Shown here piece after piece: positions 1 to 6,659 of a stretch of 10,634 nt of DNA (the first letter of the stretch is position 1; each line of letters opens with the position of its first letter). The notes under the pieces were generated by a model. That model was given only the letters and a program-made list of their open reading frames with translations. It was not told the DNA's origin and did not search any database. The DNA is from Candidatus Saccharimonadota bacterium (lineage in GTDB: Bacteria > Patescibacteriota > Saccharimonadia > Saccharimonadales > UBA7683). The position numbers were made by a program, and so were the translations under genes. Location: contig JAGQNU010000033.1 in assembly GCA_020427905.1 (NCBI GenBank), positions 1 through 10,634 of the forward strand. The letters are read 5' to 3'.

Positions 1-365
1 GCTCGTTCTAGATAGTCACCGATTTCGTGACCGATCTTATGTGCAATCTTCGCACCTCGCTCACTACTCGCTTCGGCAGTTTCACTGTGGCCGTGGCCGT
101 ATAATGCAGGGATGTTGTCGGCGTGAATGATCCTCAACTCCTTACCAGCAAGTGCAAGGCTTTGGTCACGAACATATAACTCTACGGTATCAGTATCGCC
201 TTTTGCCATCTTGCGCACGAGTCTTCCAAGTTGCCAACCCTTATAGCTTGAAAATTTGTCATGGGGGGTAGGATATGCGCGCATAAAAACACGAGCTTCG
301 TCGAGGTCCTCAAGTACTACTTTTGTAAATCCTGTCTCGCTGCGTGTACCTTGTTCTAAATGCAT
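1..365 (-). CDS. Unrecognised protein, 5' part only (runs off left edge)
   Basis: Reading leftward from ATG at 365, an uninterrupted frame gives 121 codons and continues past the window edge. The product begins MHLEQGTRSETGFTKVVLED. It looks soluble, with mixed charge, no hydrophobic segment and no signal peptide. A His-rich stretch near residues 90-115 contains YGHGHSE and KIAHKIGHEIGDYLE, which could be helical or metal-binding, but I recognise no family. I chose ATG 365 because a promoter-like pair ends 8 nt before it. An in-frame TAA lies about 50 nt upstream, and between the two only a TTG codon offers another start. There is no Shine-Dalgarno sequence, as for most genes here. Base composition resembles the bulk of the window. 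The function cannot be assigned. Confidence 0.7.
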   Translation of the reverse strand, partial: MHLEQGTRSETGFTKVVLEDLDEARVFMRAYPTPHDKFSSYKGWQLGRLVRKMAKGDTDTVELYVRDQSLALAGKELRIIHADNIPALYGHGHSETAEASSERGAKIAHKIGHEIGDYLER

Positions 366-373
366 AGCGATAA

Positions 374-401
374 GTATTACAGCATATGATGCTCTCGGCA
401 A
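374..401 (-). promoter_or_regulatory. Probable promoter of the left-edge gene
   Basis: On the minus strand TTGCCG (396-401) and TAATAC (374-379) are separated by 16 nt. The -10 box ends 8 nt before the ATG at 365, so transcription would begin at or beside the start codon. The same geometry is seen at four other genes in the window. The -35 box matches the consensus in four of six positions. Confidence 0.45.
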
Positions 402-429
402 GCATAAGTGATTTTATAAAATGAGGCAT

Positions 430-549
430 AAAAATACCGTGCGGATTCGAGGAGCGTTTGCTCAACTCGGTGCACGTCTTCAAACTTGTAATTCTGAACT
501 TTCGCCAGCTGGCGAATCAGAATCTGTTTGGTCGTGCACACCGCACGGT
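430..549 (-). ncRNA. Candidate structured RNA, family not recognised
   Basis: This segment has no coding frame but folds by eye into a compact three-way structure. A closing stem of 9 bp (436-444 with 541-549) holds a small hairpin at 448-469 (CGAG and GAGC pairing with GCTC and CTCG around loop GTTT). It also holds a long arm of stacked stems: 470-476 with 533-539 (7 bp), 481-485 with 526-530 (5 bp), 491-497 with 517-523 (7 bp) and 501-506 with 511-516 (6 bp, loop AGCT). I propose the minus strand because there the closing stem is followed at once by five T residues (430-434), as at an intrinsic terminator; the plus strand has none. It could be a free small RNA or the 3' end of the transcript of the gene at 665-976. 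I do not see hallmarks of RNase P RNA, tmRNA, SRP RNA or tRNA. Orientation is uncertain. Confidence 0.5.
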
Positions 550-582
550 TAGATTGTGGAGGAAGTGTCAGAGAGCGTTAGT

Positions 583-655
583 TGTCTGCAGGTAGTCAGC
601 TTCAGCTGACCTTCAGTGTTCGTCCGTCAACCGGCGGACTACACCTGCCACGACA
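583..655. repeat. Second inverted-repeat structure, possible RNA element
   Basis: Outer pairing joins 583-586 with 652-655, 588-592 with 644-648 and 593-597 with 637-641, the last two separated by a 2-nt bulge on the right-hand side. Inside lie a perfect hairpin at 595-610 (GTCAGC, loop TTCA, GCTGAC) and a stem of 622-626 with 635-639. Some pairings share bases, so alternative folds compete. It begins 9 bp beyond the stop of the minus-strand membrane gene and has no T-run, so it is not a classical terminator. It may belong to the same transcript as the structure at 430-549. The unstructured stretch 550-582 joins the two. Confidence 0.35.
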
Positions 656-664
656 TCATGCGCA

Positions 665-976
665 TTACGACTGGTCCTGGTCGGTCTTCTTCGACTCTTG
701 CATCGCATCGATGTAAGAACCGACGAGCCAGCCGAGGAACCCGAACGTGTAGCTGACGAGTTGGACGAGCGAAAGCACGAAGCCTCCAGCCCACACGAGT
801 ACCAGCCAGCTGTTCTCGACCTCCAGTTCGTTGATCAGACTCATCGTGAAGACGATGAGACAGAGCAGGTAGAAGCCGATTGCATACCCCTTCATACGCG
901 CATCGATGTAGAGGGTGCCCGCGACCGTCTCAACGGTCTCAGAATCCTGACCGGTGTCTTCCATTGCAGTTGCCAA
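665..976 (-). CDS. Small membrane protein, unrecognised, probably acquired
   Basis: A frame of 103 codons reads leftward from TTG at 974-976 to TAA at 665-667. TTG is preferred over the ATG at 964 or the far upstream ATG at 1015 because AGGAGG lies exactly 7 nt before it. The product has an acidic N-terminus (about residues 1-28), a hydrophobic segment at about 29-50, a short acidic loop (NELEVENS), a hydrophobic stretch of about 35 residues that may cross once or twice, and a charged tail (ESKKTDQDQ). It has no cysteine pair, catalytic motif or family that I recognise. The gene is GC-richer than its neighbours (37 G+C in 721-780 against 30 in 1321-1380 by my count), and most third positions are G or C. 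It has a consensus promoter and a strong ribosome binding site, which the other genes lack. I infer recent transfer; the function is unknown. Confidence 0.65.
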   Translation of the reverse strand: MATAMEDTGQDSETVETVAGTLYIDARMKGYAIGFYLLCLIVFTMSLINELEVENSWLVLVWAGGFVLSLVQLVSYTFGFLGWLVGSYIDAMQESKKTDQDQS

Positions 977-983
977 GGTTCTT

Positions 984-989
984 CCTCCT
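984..989 (-). promoter_or_regulatory. Strong Shine-Dalgarno site that sets a TTG start
   Basis: The minus strand reads AGGAGG here, 7 nt before TTG (974-976) and 19 nt before the next ATG (964). The spacing favours TTG initiation. It is the only strong, well-spaced Shine-Dalgarno sequence I found before any gene in the window. Confidence 0.7.
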
Positions 990-1020
990 GTGAGTGCCCA
1001 CCGGATGGTGAGCATGTAGT

Positions 1021-1049
1021 ATTATAACGCTTATGCATAGATTTGTCAA
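1021..1049 (-). promoter_or_regulatory. Perfect consensus housekeeping sigma promoter for the small membrane gene
   Basis: The minus strand carries TTGACA (1044-1049) and TATAAT (1021-1026) with a 17-nt spacer, matching the sigma-70/SigA consensus at every position. The predicted transcript start near 1014 gives a leader of about 38 nt containing the AGGAGG site. It diverges from the alaS promoter, whose -35 box starts 24 bp away. Confidence 0.75.
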
Positions 1050-1073
1050 TGTATTTGACTACAAAACAACAGA

Positions 1074-1103
1074 TTGGCAAATTATATGCACCTCTGTTAT
1101 ACT
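1074..1103 (+). promoter_or_regulatory. Promoter of alaS, predicted leaderless
   Basis: TTGGCA (1074-1079) and TATACT (1098-1103) are separated by 18 nt. The -10 box ends 7 nt before the ATG at 1111, so the transcript should start at the start codon. No Shine-Dalgarno sequence precedes it. Confidence 0.6.
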
Positions 1104-1110
1104 TGTGATA

Positions 1111-3006
1111 ATGAATGCACAGGATATACGCCGCAAGTACTTAGAGTTCTTCAAGGATCGTGGTCACGCCGTTATTCCAAGAGCTCAGTTGGTGCCATAC
1201 AACGATCCGACTACGTTGTTCACTGGCTCAGGGATGCAGCCACTCGTCCCATATCTTCTTGGTGAGCCGCACCAGGATGGTACTCGCCTCACAAATAGCC
1301 AGACGGTTTTGCGGGCTATGGATATCGAGGATATCGGTGATGATCGCCACACCACATTCTTTGAGATGCTCGGCAACTGGTCGTTAGGGGACTATACAAA
1401 AGAGGAGCAGATTCCTTGGTTCTTTGAGTTTCTTGTTGATGTTGTTGGACTTAACCCCGAGAACCTGTACGTAACCTGCTTTATTGGCGATGAGGGTGCC
1501 GGTGTTCCGCGCGATGATACCGCTGCTCAAGTTTGGCAGAAGCTGTTTGAGGACAAGGGTATAGAGGCCAAGATTGTAGCGATCGGTTCACAGGCAGATG
1601 GAGACAAACGAGGTATAAAACCAGGTGAGAGAATCTTCTTTTATGATGACAAGGAGAATGGCTGGAGCCGCGGTGGTGGCATCTTAAACACCCCGGTGGG
1701 TGATCCGTGCGGGCCTGACAGTGAGGTCTTTTATGACTTTGGCGAAGTAAGCCACAAGCCAGGTTTTGGCGAGGCGCATCCTGCTAGTGACTCAGGCAGG
1801 TTTGTTGAAATCGGCAACCAAGTATTTATGGAGTATAGGCGGACAGAAAACGGCTTTGAAAAACTAGAGAAACCCAACATTGATTTTGGTGGCGGCCTCG
1901 AACGCATTGCACAGGCAGCGATCGATTCATCTGACATGTTTAGAATCTCAGTGCTCTGGCCTATTATCGAAAGGCTGCAGGATATCTCCGGTAAGAACTA
2001 CGAGAACCACCGTGAAAGCATGCAGGTGATTGCTGACCACCTCAGAGCTGCGACATTCCTCGCGGTTGATGGTGTAAAGCCAAGCAACAAGGAGCAGGGG
2101 TATGTCATGCGCCGCTTGCTCAGGCGTGCCATACGATTTGCCTTTGAGCTTGGTGTCGAACAGAACTTTTTGGAGGAGGTCGTGCCAGTTATTGCAGACC
2201 TCTATCATGATGATTATCCAGAGGTAGCAGAGAAGCGCGACGAGGTAGTAGCAGTACTCGTACGCGAGGAGAAGGCCTTCCGTCAGACACTGCGCAAAGG
2301 CATCAAAGAGTTTGAGAAGCTGACGGCTGATGGTCTGACAGGTACTGAGATATTCACTTTGTACGATACGTATGGATTCCCGGTTGAGCTCTCTGTTGAG
2401 GAGGCGTTCAAGCGAGGCGTTGAGGTGTCAGACAACTGGCGTGAACAATTCGATACGTTGATGCAGGCACAGCGGGAGCGTTCACAAACTGCTGCTAAAG
2501 GCACGTTTAAGGGTGGTCTTGGTGGGCAAACATTGCAGCATAAAAAGTACCACACGGCCACGCACCTGATGTATCAGGCACTGAGAGATGTGTTAGGTGA
2601 CCACGTGATTCAGCGTGGCTCCAACATTACTGAGGAGCGGCTACGGTTTGACTTCTCACACCCAGAGAAGGTGACGCCAGAACAGATTGAAAAAGTTGAA
2701 GAGATTGTGAATAGAGAAATTGCAAAAGATTTGCAAATTTCATGGCAGGAGTACCCGACTGAGGAGGCAACAGGCCCACTCGGCGCGCTTGGACAATTCG
2801 GTGATCGGTACGGTGATACCGTTAAGGTCTACTCCATGAAGGATCCAAAATCGCCTAACGATGAGCGTCCATACAGCTTTGAGATCTGCGGCGGTCCCCA
2901 TGTTGAGCACACAAACGAGCTCATTGCTGACGGCAAAATTTTCAAGATCATAAAAGAGGAGGCCAGCTCAGCCGGCGTCCGCCGAATCAAAGCCGTCCTG
3001 CAGTAA
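1111..3006 (+). CDS. alaS: Alanyl-tRNA synthetase, short form
   Basis: This class II synthetase joins alanine to tRNA-Ala in the cytoplasm. The frame extends upstream, but ATG 1111 begins the conserved N-terminus (NAQDIRRKYLEFF) and sits 7 nt after a -10 box, giving 631 residues. The catalytic core shows TTFFEMLGNWSLGD (about 81-94), GDPCGPDSE (197-205) and GGGLERI (260-266). YGFPVELS (about 421-428) closes the tRNA-recognition part. The editing domain keeps its zinc-site motifs HTATH (481-485) and CGGPH (593-597). The protein is much shorter than the usual 850-880 residues. Only about 20 residues join the helical domain to HTATH, where E. coli has about 110, so the beta-barrel part is missing. 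The chain also ends at SSAGVRRIKAVL, so the coiled coil and C-Ala (DHHA1) domain are absent. The end looks natural: TAA, with no remnant of the lost domain before the convergent neighbour. Function is secure; the domain loss is read by eye. Confidence 0.95.
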   Translation: MNAQDIRRKYLEFFKDRGHAVIPRAQLVPYNDPTTLFTGSGMQPLVPYLLGEPHQDGTRLTNSQTVLRAMDIEDIGDDRHTTFFEMLGNWSLGDYTKEEQIPWFFEFLVDVVGLNPENLYVTCFIGDEGAGVPRDDTAAQVWQKLFEDKGIEAKIVAIGSQADGDKRGIKPGERIFFYDDKENGWSRGGGILNTPVGDPCGPDSEVFYDFGEVSHKPGFGEAHPASDSGRFVEIGNQVFMEYRRTENGFEKLEKPNIDFGGGLERIAQAAIDSSDMFRISVLWPIIERLQDISGKNYENHRESMQVIADHLRAATFLAVDGVKPSNKEQGYVMRRLLRRAIRFAFELGVEQNFLEEVVPVIADLYHDDYPEVAEKRDEVVAVLVREEKAFRQTLRKGIKEFEKLTADGLTGTEIFTLYDTYGFPVELSVEEAFKRGVEVSDNWREQFDTLMQAQRERSQTAAKGTFKGGLGGQTLQHKKYHTATHLMYQALRDVLGDHVIQRGSNITEERLRFDFSHPEKVTPEQIEKVEEIVNREIAKDLQISWQEYPTEEATGPLGALGQFGDRYGDTVKVYSMKDPKSPNDERPYSFEICGGPHVEHTNELIADGKIFKIIKEEASSAGVRRIKAVLQ

Positions 3007-3007
3007 T

Positions 3008-3664
3008 CTAATCGGTTGGGAACTCTGTCTCGAGCCAGACCGCACTTGCGCCTGGATTAACTCGGGCGGCGCCTTCCCAATCATCAGCATATGGTAGTGG
3101 GTGGTTATACCAGCCACGAGCGCTCCAAAGATCGGCCATGTGACACATCGCCGCAAGCTCACCCATAACCCGACTATCCTTACGGTACTTATCATCACGA
3201 ATGCCCTCAACAAACTCGAGGGCATTAGCTTGCATAGCGTTGAGCTCAATTCCAAATCGTTTCATGAGGTCTCGTTTAAACTCTTCGCTGGCAGTTTTAT
3301 CTAGGAGGTCAGGGTTCTTGACGAGCTCACCAGTTGAGGGGTCGTAGGTGTACTTAAACGGCTTCTCCATATCGTGCCAAAAGGTTATGAGGAGTACATC
3401 CGACTCTGTAAACGGAAGCTCTCTCATCTGGCTCATTGTGTGATAGAGTGTTGAGCCAATGTTCATTATCTCGGTGACGTGGTCCAGGTATCCGCCAGGC
3501 CAGGCTTGATGGTTGCCAGATGAGCCAGGGGTTTGCGTAAACAGTTCACGATACTCAACCAATAGAGCGGCGCACCCATCGCCGTTTGGGCCATCGATTC
3601 TTGAGACAAGTGCATCAATTGACTCGTACTGTGGTTGGCGTGGTGGTAACTCTCCCTCTCTCAT
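3008..3664 (-). CDS. HD-domain metal-dependent hydrolase
   Basis: The product has 218 residues from ATG 3664. The frame extends upstream to 3718, but that extension overlaps the promoter region and reads unlike a protein. An HD-type phosphohydrolase signature is visible: NHQAWPGGYLDH with H52 and H62, FWHDMEKPF with H97-D98, and CHMADLWS with H175 and D178. These fit the metal-binding His/Asp set of the HD superfamily, whose members cleave phosphate esters of nucleotides or signalling molecules. I cannot tell the substrate, and RelA/SpoT-type motifs are not evident. It is predicted cytoplasmic, with no membrane segment. It converges with alaS, the two stop codons being separated by one base with no terminator between. 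It diverges from the FtsA/PilM-like operon across 61 bp, so the two promoters may influence each other. Stop is TAG. Confidence 0.75.
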   Translation of the reverse strand: MREGELPPRQPQYESIDALVSRIDGPNGDGCAALLVEYRELFTQTPGSSGNHQAWPGGYLDHVTEIMNIGSTLYHTMSQMRELPFTESDVLLITFWHDMEKPFKYTYDPSTGELVKNPDLLDKTASEEFKRDLMKRFGIELNAMQANALEFVEGIRDDKYRKDSRVMGELAAMCHMADLWSARGWYNHPLPYADDWEGAARVNPGASAVWLETEFPTD

Positions 3665-3671
3665 GTCACAT

Positions 3672-3703
3672 ACTATAGTAACGAGCTTTAAAAATAGGAG
3701 CAA
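3672..3703 (-). promoter_or_regulatory. Promoter of the HD gene, predicted leaderless
   Basis: The minus strand has TATAGT (3672-3677), ending 7 nt before the ATG at 3664. The -35 box is poor: TTGCTC (3698-3703) lies 20 nt upstream. The site overlaps the -35 to -10 interval of the oppositely directed promoter for the gene at 3726. Confidence 0.45.
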
Positions 3704-3715
3704 GCAGCGTATAAT
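3687..3715 (+). promoter_or_regulatory. Promoter of the actin-like / bitopic / RuvX-MltG operon
   Basis: TTTAAA (3687-3692) and a perfect TATAAT (3710-3715) are separated by 17 nt. The -10 box ends 10 nt before the ATG at 3726, so the leader would be only a few bases. No Shine-Dalgarno sequence is present. Confidence 0.65.
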
Positions 3716-3725
3716 CAATCTGATT

Positions 3726-5021
3726 ATGCTTGATAAAATTAAGAGCTTAAAAAGCGTTCAAAAAGTGAAGGGTAAGTTGCCGGTCAACGCTGGTACAGAC
3801 AAACACATTGTTGGGCTTGATGTTGGTACTGAGTACGTCAAAGCACTGATTGCCAAGATGGACGGCGAGGAGCTCGAGATTGTTGGTGTTGGTCGCGCAC
3901 ACCAGAAGCTGAGCGATATGCAGTCTGGTGCTATATCAGATATTGCTGGCGTAGTGGCTAATTGTGAAAAGGCATTAACTCAGGCAGAGAACATGGCTGG
4001 CGTCAGTGCGCGTCAGGCGGTGATTGGTATTGCTGGGGAACTTGTAAAGGGTATCACCACTACTATTAAGTACCGACGTCCGAATCCAGAGAAAGAGGTC
4101 GATACAAACGAGATTGAGATGATCATCGACCGCGCCCAAGCACGTACACTTGAGCGCGCGCAGAAGCAGCTTGAGCTTGAGACCGGCAAAAAAGATGTCG
4201 AAGTGAAGTTGGTGAACAGCGCTATTGTCTCCATTCACATCGATACCTATAAAGTGAGTAATCCTATCGGTTTTCAGGGTAAAGAGGTTATCATTCAGCT
4301 CTATACCGCCTTTGCACCAATGGTACATATTGGCGCCTTAGAGCGTACCGCAGCCGAGCTTGATCTCGATCTGATGGCAGTTGCAGCTGAGCCGTTTGCA
4401 GTCTCTCGTAGTGTCGTTGGTACGGATGCGTCGAGTAACTTCACGGCAATTCTTATCGATTGTGGTGGTGGTACAACAGATATCGCTGTGGTTGATGATG
4501 GTGGTGTGCAAGGCACTAAGATGTTTGGTATTGGTGGTCGGGCATTCACTAATGCCATTGCTAATGAGCTTGACCTCGAGTTCAACGAGGCAGAAGAAGT
4601 GAAGCTGGATCTCACCAAAGACACACTCAATGGTGCCGAGAAGGCACGAGCCCTCAAAGCGATTGATAAAACCCTCGCAGTCTGGCTTGACGGCGTGGAG
4701 CTCGCGCTGAGTGAATTTACTAATATTGATCATCTGCCAAATAAGATTTACCTCTGTGGTGGCGGTGCCAGCCTCAAGCAATTAGCCGAAGCCCTTAAGG
4801 GACAGACGTGGTACAAAGAGCTGCCTTTCACTCGTAAACCAGTAGTTGAACTGGTTGAGCCTGACCAAGTAATCGACATCAATGATACGACTGGACGGGT
4901 GACCGACCATACACTGATTACGGCGCTTGGTTTGCTCAGAGTTGGATATGATACCATTGTAGGTAGTGAAGGATCGGGTAGTCGGCTAAAAGAGAAATTT
5001 AATAAAATCCTGAGTGTCTAA
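3726..5021 (+). CDS. FtsA/PilM-like actin-family ATPase
   Basis: ATG 3726 gives 431 residues; the frame extends further upstream but only through the promoter. The actin-fold nucleotide site is complete: phosphate loop 1 at VGLDVGTEYVK (29-39), phosphate loop 2 at DCGGGTTDIAV (245-255) followed by GIGGRAFTNAIA, and the adenosine motif LCGGGASL (343-350). Residues of about 90-210 would form the extra subdomain found in FtsA and PilM in place of actin subdomain 1B. Length fits FtsA (about 420) better than PilM (about 350). The C-terminus, RLKEKFNKILSV after a Gly/Ser linker, could be an amphipathic membrane-targeting helix as in FtsA. The next gene starts 3 nt after the stop, so the two products are probably made together. 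No ftsZ or pilus gene is near, so I leave the choice between division and pilus-type function open. Confidence 0.85.
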   Translation: MLDKIKSLKSVQKVKGKLPVNAGTDKHIVGLDVGTEYVKALIAKMDGEELEIVGVGRAHQKLSDMQSGAISDIAGVVANCEKALTQAENMAGVSARQAVIGIAGELVKGITTTIKYRRPNPEKEVDTNEIEMIIDRAQARTLERAQKQLELETGKKDVEVKLVNSAIVSIHIDTYKVSNPIGFQGKEVIIQLYTAFAPMVHIGALERTAAELDLDLMAVAAEPFAVSRSVVGTDASSNFTAILIDCGGGTTDIAVVDDGGVQGTKMFGIGGRAFTNAIANELDLEFNEAEEVKLDLTKDTLNGAEKARALKAIDKTLAVWLDGVELALSEFTNIDHLPNKIYLCGGGASLKQLAEALKGQTWYKELPFTRKPVVELVEPDQVIDINDTTGRVTDHTLITALGLLRVGYDTIVGSEGSGSRLKEKFNKILSV

Positions 5022-5024
5022 CAG

Positions 5025-6659
5025 ATGAAAAAAGACGTAATCTACATTGATATTGAAGACGATATTACCGCCATTATCGAGAAGCTAAAATCGAGTGGCG
5101 AGAAACTCGTTGCGCTCGTGCCGCCAAAAGGTAACGCGGTTTTGCAGAGTGTGGTTAATCTCAAGCTGCTCAAGCGGGCTGCAGATGGCGTCAACAAGCA
5201 GGTGGTTGTGGTTACAAACAATCAGGCTTTGCAGGCACTCTCCGGTGGGCTCGGCATTTACGTTGCTAAGAACTTGCAATCTAAACCGATGCTGCCAACA
5301 GACGAAGAAGTTGATGCTCTGCCTGATGACGAGGTTGAGGTGAGTGATAGCTCAGGTGTCGGTAATCTCACCGATGAGACTCCAGCCGATGAGGAAGATT
5401 TGAGCGAGGCTGAGATCGCAGCTCTCGAGGAGTCCGAGGACGGAACCGGCTCAGTACCACTAGCCGCGGCGACCGCAACAAAGGATAAAAAGGGCAAAAG
5501 TAAAGATGGCAAAAAGAAGGTGCCAAACTTCAATAGCTTCCGCAAGAAACTGCTCATTGGCGGTGGTATTGCGCTCGTATTTATCATCTTCATCTTCATG
5601 TTCTTCTTACGCTCGCGTGCGGTGGTGACTGTTCGGGCTGAAACAACCCCCGTCGACGTCCTATTCGATGCCACAATTGACAGCAGTTTAAGTAAAACTG
5701 ATGCGAGCGCGGCTCAGATCAAAGCAATCCCCCAAGAGCAAAAGAAGACCGTTACCCAAAGCTTCACGCCAACCGGCGAGAAGGATGTTGGCGAGAAGGC
5801 AACGGGTACGGTTGAGTTCTCAACAGATTCAATCGGCGCACTCGGTAAAACTATCCCTGCCGGTACACAACTGACCAGTTCAGGCGGACTTGCATTCGCA
5901 ACCACAGAGGGTGTCACAATGACACTGGCCAACTCAAGCGGTGCAGATGTGGGCATTGTCGCTGCAGAGAGTGGAACCAAATATAACGGTGCTAAAGGTA
6001 GTATGACTGGTGCGCCGAGCAGTATTTCAGCAAAAATACAGGGCCAAACATCCGGCGGTACAACGCGCGTTGTTACGGTCGTTACGCAAGCCGACGTTGA
6101 TAAAGCAACAGAGCAGATCACCCAGCAAGATACCAGTAGTATCCAGGGAGATCTCAAAAAGGCCTTTGATAAGAGTGTGGTACCAATTGATTCATCCTTC
6201 AACGTGGCGCTGAATAATCTCAGGAGTGAGCCGGGAGTAGACCAGGAGTCAAACAATGCTCAAATCACTGCCGAGGCCGTCTACACCATGGTTGGCGTGA
6301 AGGAGTCTGATCTGAGTAAATCGATGGATGCGTACATTAAAACTCAGATGACAAACCCCAAACAACAAGAGGTTTACGATAACGGTATTGATGACGTGAA
6401 GTTTGAGAAGAAGTCGGGTGAGGGCACAAGCTTTGTCTATGCTGTGTCATCTACTGCCCAGTACGGACCGAAGTTTGATACTGATGCCCTGGCTGAGGAT
6501 ATCACTGGTAAAAAGGTTGGTGAAGCCCGCTCAGACCTCGAGTCGCTCCCAGGAGTCAAGAGTGTCGATATCAACCTGACACCGTTCTGGTCAAATAAGG
6601 TTCCCGGTGTAGATAAGATCAAGATTAAAATTGATGTAGACGAAGCGGTCAGTGGCTAA
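5025..6659 (+). CDS. Bitopic protein with baseplate-J-like outer region
   Basis: The product has 544 residues and one membrane segment at about 176-195 (LLIGGGIALVFIIFIFMFF). Residues 1-85 form a cytoplasmic domain of alternating strands and helices with the phrase VPPKGNAVLQSVVNLKLLKR. An acidic linker (92-138) and a Lys-rich stretch (153-175) follow, so the N-terminus should lie inside. Outside, residues 197-544 are Thr/Ser/Gly-rich and strand-like, with KATGTVEF, IPAGTQLTSSGGLAFATTEG and AAESGTKYNG, which recall the beta domain of baseplate-J-like proteins. Such proteins are, to my knowledge, common in CPR genomes but uncharacterised. There is no signal peptide or cell-wall anchor. It starts 3 nt after the actin-like gene and ends overlapping the next gene by 8 bp, so it is firmly in the operon. 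I infer a transmembrane partner of the actin-like protein. No catalytic motif is seen. Confidence 0.75.
   Translation: MKKDVIYIDIEDDITAIIEKLKSSGEKLVALVPPKGNAVLQSVVNLKLLKRAADGVNKQVVVVTNNQALQALSGGLGIYVAKNLQSKPMLPTDEEVDALPDDEVEVSDSSGVGNLTDETPADEEDLSEAEIAALEESEDGTGSVPLAAATATKDKKGKSKDGKKKVPNFNSFRKKLLIGGGIALVFIIFIFMFFLRSRAVVTVRAETTPVDVLFDATIDSSLSKTDASAAQIKAIPQEQKKTVTQSFTPTGEKDVGEKATGTVEFSTDSIGALGKTIPAGTQLTSSGGLAFATTEGVTMTLANSSGADVGIVAAESGTKYNGAKGSMTGAPSSISAKIQGQTSGGTTRVVTVVTQADVDKATEQITQQDTSSIQGDLKKAFDKSVVPIDSSFNVALNNLRSEPGVDQESNNAQITAEAVYTMVGVKESDLSKSMDAYIKTQMTNPKQQEVYDNGIDDVKFEKKSGEGTSFVYAVSSTAQYGPKFDTDALAEDITGKKVGEARSDLESLPGVKSVDINLTPFWSNKVPGVDKIKIKIDVDEAVSG

Noticed and set aside
366-664. tRNA, RNase P RNA, tmRNA or SRP RNA
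   Set aside because: I looked on both strands for a T-loop and acceptor stem, the RNase P conserved regions and the tmRNA 5' end, and found none.
698-1027. Plus-strand frame of 109 codons, very acidic, opposite the small membrane gene
   Set aside because: It overlaps the minus-strand gene over nearly its whole length. It lacks a promoter or ribosome binding site, whereas the minus-strand gene has both in perfect form. Its composition is what the antisense of a GC-rich gene gives.
1033-1110. 26-codon N-terminal extension of alaS from ATG 1033
   Set aside because: It contains both promoter boxes of alaS, reads unlike the family, and the conserved N-terminus begins at 1111.
4301-4781. Minus-strand frames of 118 and 147 codons inside the actin-like gene
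   Set aside because: They overlap the ATP-binding motifs on the plus strand, have no start signals, and read as low-complexity or Cys/Thr-rich antisense.
5714-6256. Minus-strand frame of 180 codons inside the bitopic-protein gene
   Set aside because: Shadow of a real gene: Val/Ser/Pro-rich with no start signal. The plus-strand product is coherent throughout.
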